DNA from: DATDRQ01 sp035291645
GTDB taxonomy: Bacteria; Chloroflexota; Anaerolineae; Anaerolineales; UBA4823
DNA length: 17,789 nucleotides
Assembly: GCA_035291645.1 (NCBI GenBank)
Contig: DATDRQ010000195.1
Span: 1 to 17,789 of the forward strand
Reading direction: 5' to 3'
Shown: positions 15,931 to 17,789 of the stretch, one piece after another
Numbering within the stretch: position 1 is the stretch's first letter
How the letters are laid out: every line of letters starts with the position of its first letter
Program-made: the position numbers and the translations under genes
Notes under the pieces: generated by a model
What the model saw: the letters and a program-made list of their open reading frames with translations, nothing else
The model's database searches: none
What the model was told of the DNA's origin: nothing

Positions 15931-16758
15931 CTACTTTTTACTATTCTTCCGATGACCTTTGCCTTTACCCGTCGAGCGCGAGTTTTTCTTAGATTTGGAG
16001 GGCCTTTCCTTTTTCTCTCTCTCGCCACCGGATGGTTTTGAAATCGAGCCTGGTTTGGGTGATGAAACCTCGGTTTTTGTTGAAGCGTTGGTTGGATTGG
16101 GTGATTGGGTGGGAGTGGCGGATGCGATTGGAGCGGGCTCAAGGGGGAATCGTTCAAACGCCTTGATCTCCAGGGCCATCCAGCCCCCAGTATCCAGGAC
16201 GGTGAACGTAGCCAGGAGCAAATGGTTTAACATCAGGTTGCGACCAATTTTGGTTTGCTGACCGGTCAAGAGGATGTGTCCGCCAATTCGCCAGACAATT
16301 CCTCGTATCCATTCCAACGGGCCGTTGAAGGTAAAAAAGGATTCCCCCTCCTGGGTCAACTCAATGCGGTCTGCCAGCCAGACCTCATTTTGGAGGATCC
16401 GGCCGGACAGGGTCACGAAATCGCCGGGATGTAATTCGTTATTCAGTTGGGTTTGCTTACCGACCCGGATGGGGACATTGCCGATCATCCATTTGTCGTC
16501 CGAACCACCCGTAATTCGCCCCTGCCCGATGAATTGAAATTCGAAAGGCAGGTTCGCCTCGTCCTGAAATTCCTTGACCCTTGATAACTGGCTGGAGGTG
16601 GCCCGAGCATCTTCTCTAGATCCAAAAATCAAGTTGGTCCCGGCGATCAGCACGAGTGCTATGGCCATGATCCCGCCCAGTTTCGACCATCTCCGGTAAA
16701 ACACACTTTGCCAGAGAAGAGCTCTACTTGAATGAACGCGCAGAAGGAAATCTCGCAT
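15931..16758 (-). CDS. Membrane-anchored DUF5666-like protein with lysine-rich tail
   Basis: A 275-residue protein with a basic N-terminus, one helix at about 27-45, then an outer region. Residues about 72-135 form a small beta domain of the DUF5666 type (FEFQFIGQGRITGG, WMIGNVPIRVGKQT, LHPGDFVTLSGR, VWLADRIEL). A second, weaker copy follows (142-203; FTFNGPLEWIRGIVWRIGGHILLTG). The last 65 residues are low complexity: Ser/Thr/Pro-rich, then very rich in lysine and arginine. The function of such domains is unknown; OB-like folds binding ligands at the envelope are a guess. The gene ends 135 nt upstream of the kinase start. AT-rich sequence upstream (TAAATATT, TATATT) may hold its promoter; no clear ribosome-binding site was seen. 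Confidence 0.82.
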   Translation of the reverse strand: MRDFLLRVHSSRALLWQSVFYRRWSKLGGIMAIALVLIAGTNLIFGSREDARATSSQLSRVKEFQDEANLPFEFQFIGQGRITGGSDDKWMIGNVPIRVGKQTQLNNELHPGDFVTLSGRILQNEVWLADRIELTQEGESFFTFNGPLEWIRGIVWRIGGHILLTGQQTKIGRNLMLNHLLLATFTVLDTGGWMALEIKAFERFPLEPAPIASATPTQSPNPTNASTKTEVSSPKPGSISKPSGGEREKKERPSKSKKNSRSTGKGKGHRKNSKK

Positions 16759-17293
16759 GCTCGTCTGCCGAATATATCAGTTAATATTTACCACAAAAGT
16801 CAGGATTTTGAAAAAAACGATACAATACCTATCCTCATTAGACAGATCACTAACGAGTCCTAATCATTAACACGTACAAGTTCGCAAAAAGTTACGCGTA
16901 AACTCAAACTCTAATCTCTGGGTAAAGGGCCAACCAGTTATATTCCCTTGAGTGCCGTTTCCGGAACTTGCGTCAAGTCTCGAAGAGTGAACCAGGCTTC
17001 GTCACAGGTACTGGCCGCCACATCATTCCTTAATTCGTTAGCCCGCCACTGCAATCATCGGTATTGGGAAATGAGAGAGGCCAGATGCGTATGCCGCCCC
17101 TCTCCCGGCTTCCGTCCAAAGCCCTTTAGAATGGACCGATACCAAGGTCGATCAATCGTGGCCACAGTGGTGGGTGTGTCGGCGGTGTGCGGATTATCGC
17201 CCGGCTGGAGGCATCTGGAAGCTGCAATTCGATGTTTCCGGCAAGATTGGTCATCTGTAAAAAGTAGAAAATGGGGAAAACTTGCTTGATTTT
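16759..17293. other. Long intergenic region without a convincing gene
   Basis: The right-hand part, from about 16920, has short open frames on both strands (113 residues plus, 110 residues minus). They are rich in Cys, Trp, His and Arg and lack start signals, so I do not call them. The left-hand part (16759-16920) is AT-rich and likely carries the promoter of the leftward gene. A small palindrome ACTTGcgtCAAGT sits at 16966-16978. No tRNA cloverleaf or other RNA was recognised. Confidence 0.5.
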
Positions 17294-17302
17294 TGTTACA
17301 AT
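17294..17302 (+). promoter_or_regulatory. Extended -10 promoter for the metallo-beta-lactamase-fold gene
   Basis: TGTTACAAT matches an extended -10 element (TGn plus TACAAT) and lies 26 nt before the start codon. That would place transcription start near 17309, leaving a leader of about 19 nt. No -35 hexamer is found at the right distance, which an extended -10 can tolerate. Confidence 0.5.
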
Positions 17303-17327
17303 ATGGGTCGTGCGAGGGTAGATCTGC

Positions 17328-17789
17328 ATGCCAAATACTGAACCAGTAAGATTCTTCCCACTTACGGAGAATTTCGGACGGGTTCACGCCTATCTGCTGG
17401 AAGATGGGGATGGGTTAACCCTGATCGACTCCTTACGAGACCGGGGAGGCAAGGTAATCCTCGAAGCCATGGCGCGTTCGGGGTATTTCCCGGCCGAACT
17501 GCGCCGGATCATCCTGACCCATGCTCACCCGACCCACGTCAACGGCGCCGCGGCACTCAAACGTCTCAGCGGTGCGCCAGTCTTTGGCCCGGTAGAAGAA
17601 TTGGATATTTTCGAAGGGCGGCGCCCTTCCAACCGCACCACGTGGGTGCCCCACCGCCCTTTCCGGATCCTACCCCAACAATTCCTGCTGAACCTTCAGA
17701 ATGTCTTGTGGAATGCGGGCATCCGGCCGCGCCTCTTGAACGTCGAACCGGTACAGATCGACCATTGTATAGAAGGGGATGATGAGCAG
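17328..17789 (+). CDS. Metallo-beta-lactamase-fold hydrolase, 5' part (runs off the window)
   Basis: The first 154 codons are open to the window edge with no stop. The N-terminus shows the start of the fold: FGRVHAYLLEDGDGLTLIDS, with the conserved Asp ending the third strand. The metal motif follows: LTHAHPTHVNGA. The family motif is HxHxDH; here it is HAHPTH, so the aspartate that binds the second zinc is threonine while the histidines remain. That may mean a one-metal or altered active site. GAGGG lies 9 nt before the ATG, and an extended -10 promoter precedes it. The other half of the active site is outside the window, so the substrate cannot be stated. Confidence 0.85.
   Translation, partial: MPNTEPVRFFPLTENFGRVHAYLLEDGDGLTLIDSLRDRGGKVILEAMARSGYFPAELRRIILTHAHPTHVNGAAALKRLSGAPVFGPVEELDIFEGRRPSNRTTWVPHRPFRILPQQFLLNLQNVLWNAGIRPRLLNVEPVQIDHCIEGDDEQ

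Noticed and set aside
15822..16157. 111-residue minus-strand frame overlapping the DUF5666-like gene
   Set aside because: It is a shifted reading of the lysine/proline-rich tail region and has no independent support.
16948..17289. 113-residue plus-strand and 110-residue minus-strand frames in the long intergenic region
   Set aside because: Atypical composition (many Cys, Trp, Arg), weak start codons and no ribosome-binding site; no recognisable motif.
1..17789. CRISPR array, tRNA, insertion sequence or attachment site
   Set aside because: No regularly spaced direct repeats, cloverleaf, transposase or terminal inverted repeats were seen on reading both strands.

Overview
The window looks like chromosomal DNA of a moderate-GC bacterium. 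The protein types (Hanks-type kinases with a C-terminal membrane helix, GT39-like membrane glycosyltransferases, DUF5666-like surface proteins, a glycoside-import operon) are most reminiscent of Chloroflexota/Anaerolineae. That taxonomic guess is inference from gene types; no marker gene is present. I see no rRNA, tRNA, CRISPR array, insertion sequence or phage gene.

Region 1 (1-6833, plus strand) is a sugar-uptake and breakdown operon. It starts with the 3' end of an upstream gene, probably the solute-binding protein, followed by two perfect 14-bp inverted repeats. Next come two Opp/Dpp-type permeases, two Opp/Dpp-type ATPases, a cytoplasmic GH3 beta-glucosidase and a GH130 mannoside phosphorylase. 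Spacing is 3-4 nt or overlapping, up to 21 nt before the last gene. The set fits import of beta-linked gluco- and manno-oligosaccharides through a 'peptide-type' ABC transporter, then hydrolysis and phosphorolysis inside the cell.

Region 2 (7028-13685, minus strand) is a tight four-gene operon. In transcription order it encodes a secreted, membrane-tethered GH5 endoglucanase with a CBM3 cellulose-binding module, a cellulose-synthase-like GT2 membrane glycosyltransferase without a PilZ domain, a GT39-like membrane glycosyltransferase fused to a C-terminal LysM domain, and a membrane-anchored Ser/Thr pseudokinase. The pseudokinase has HQG in place of HRD and a damaged glycine-rich loop. I read this as a candidate cell-surface beta-glucan synthesis and remodelling system. 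It is the most interesting part of the window. An alternative is that the GH5 acts on environmental (gluco)mannan or cellulose and feeds Region 1.

Region 3 (13765-16758) holds an unrecognised 160-residue protein on the plus strand, divergent from the GH5 operon. Convergent with it, 12 nt away, is an intact Hanks-type kinase with one membrane helix and a four-cysteine outer domain. Upstream of that kinase is a 70-bp cluster of consecutive palindromes. Above that lies a gene for a membrane-anchored DUF5666-like protein with a lysine-rich tail.

Region 4 (16759-17789) is a roughly 570-nt stretch without a convincing gene, then an extended -10 promoter and the start of a metallo-beta-lactamase-fold protein. 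Its HxHxDH motif reads HxHxTH, and the gene runs off the end of the window.
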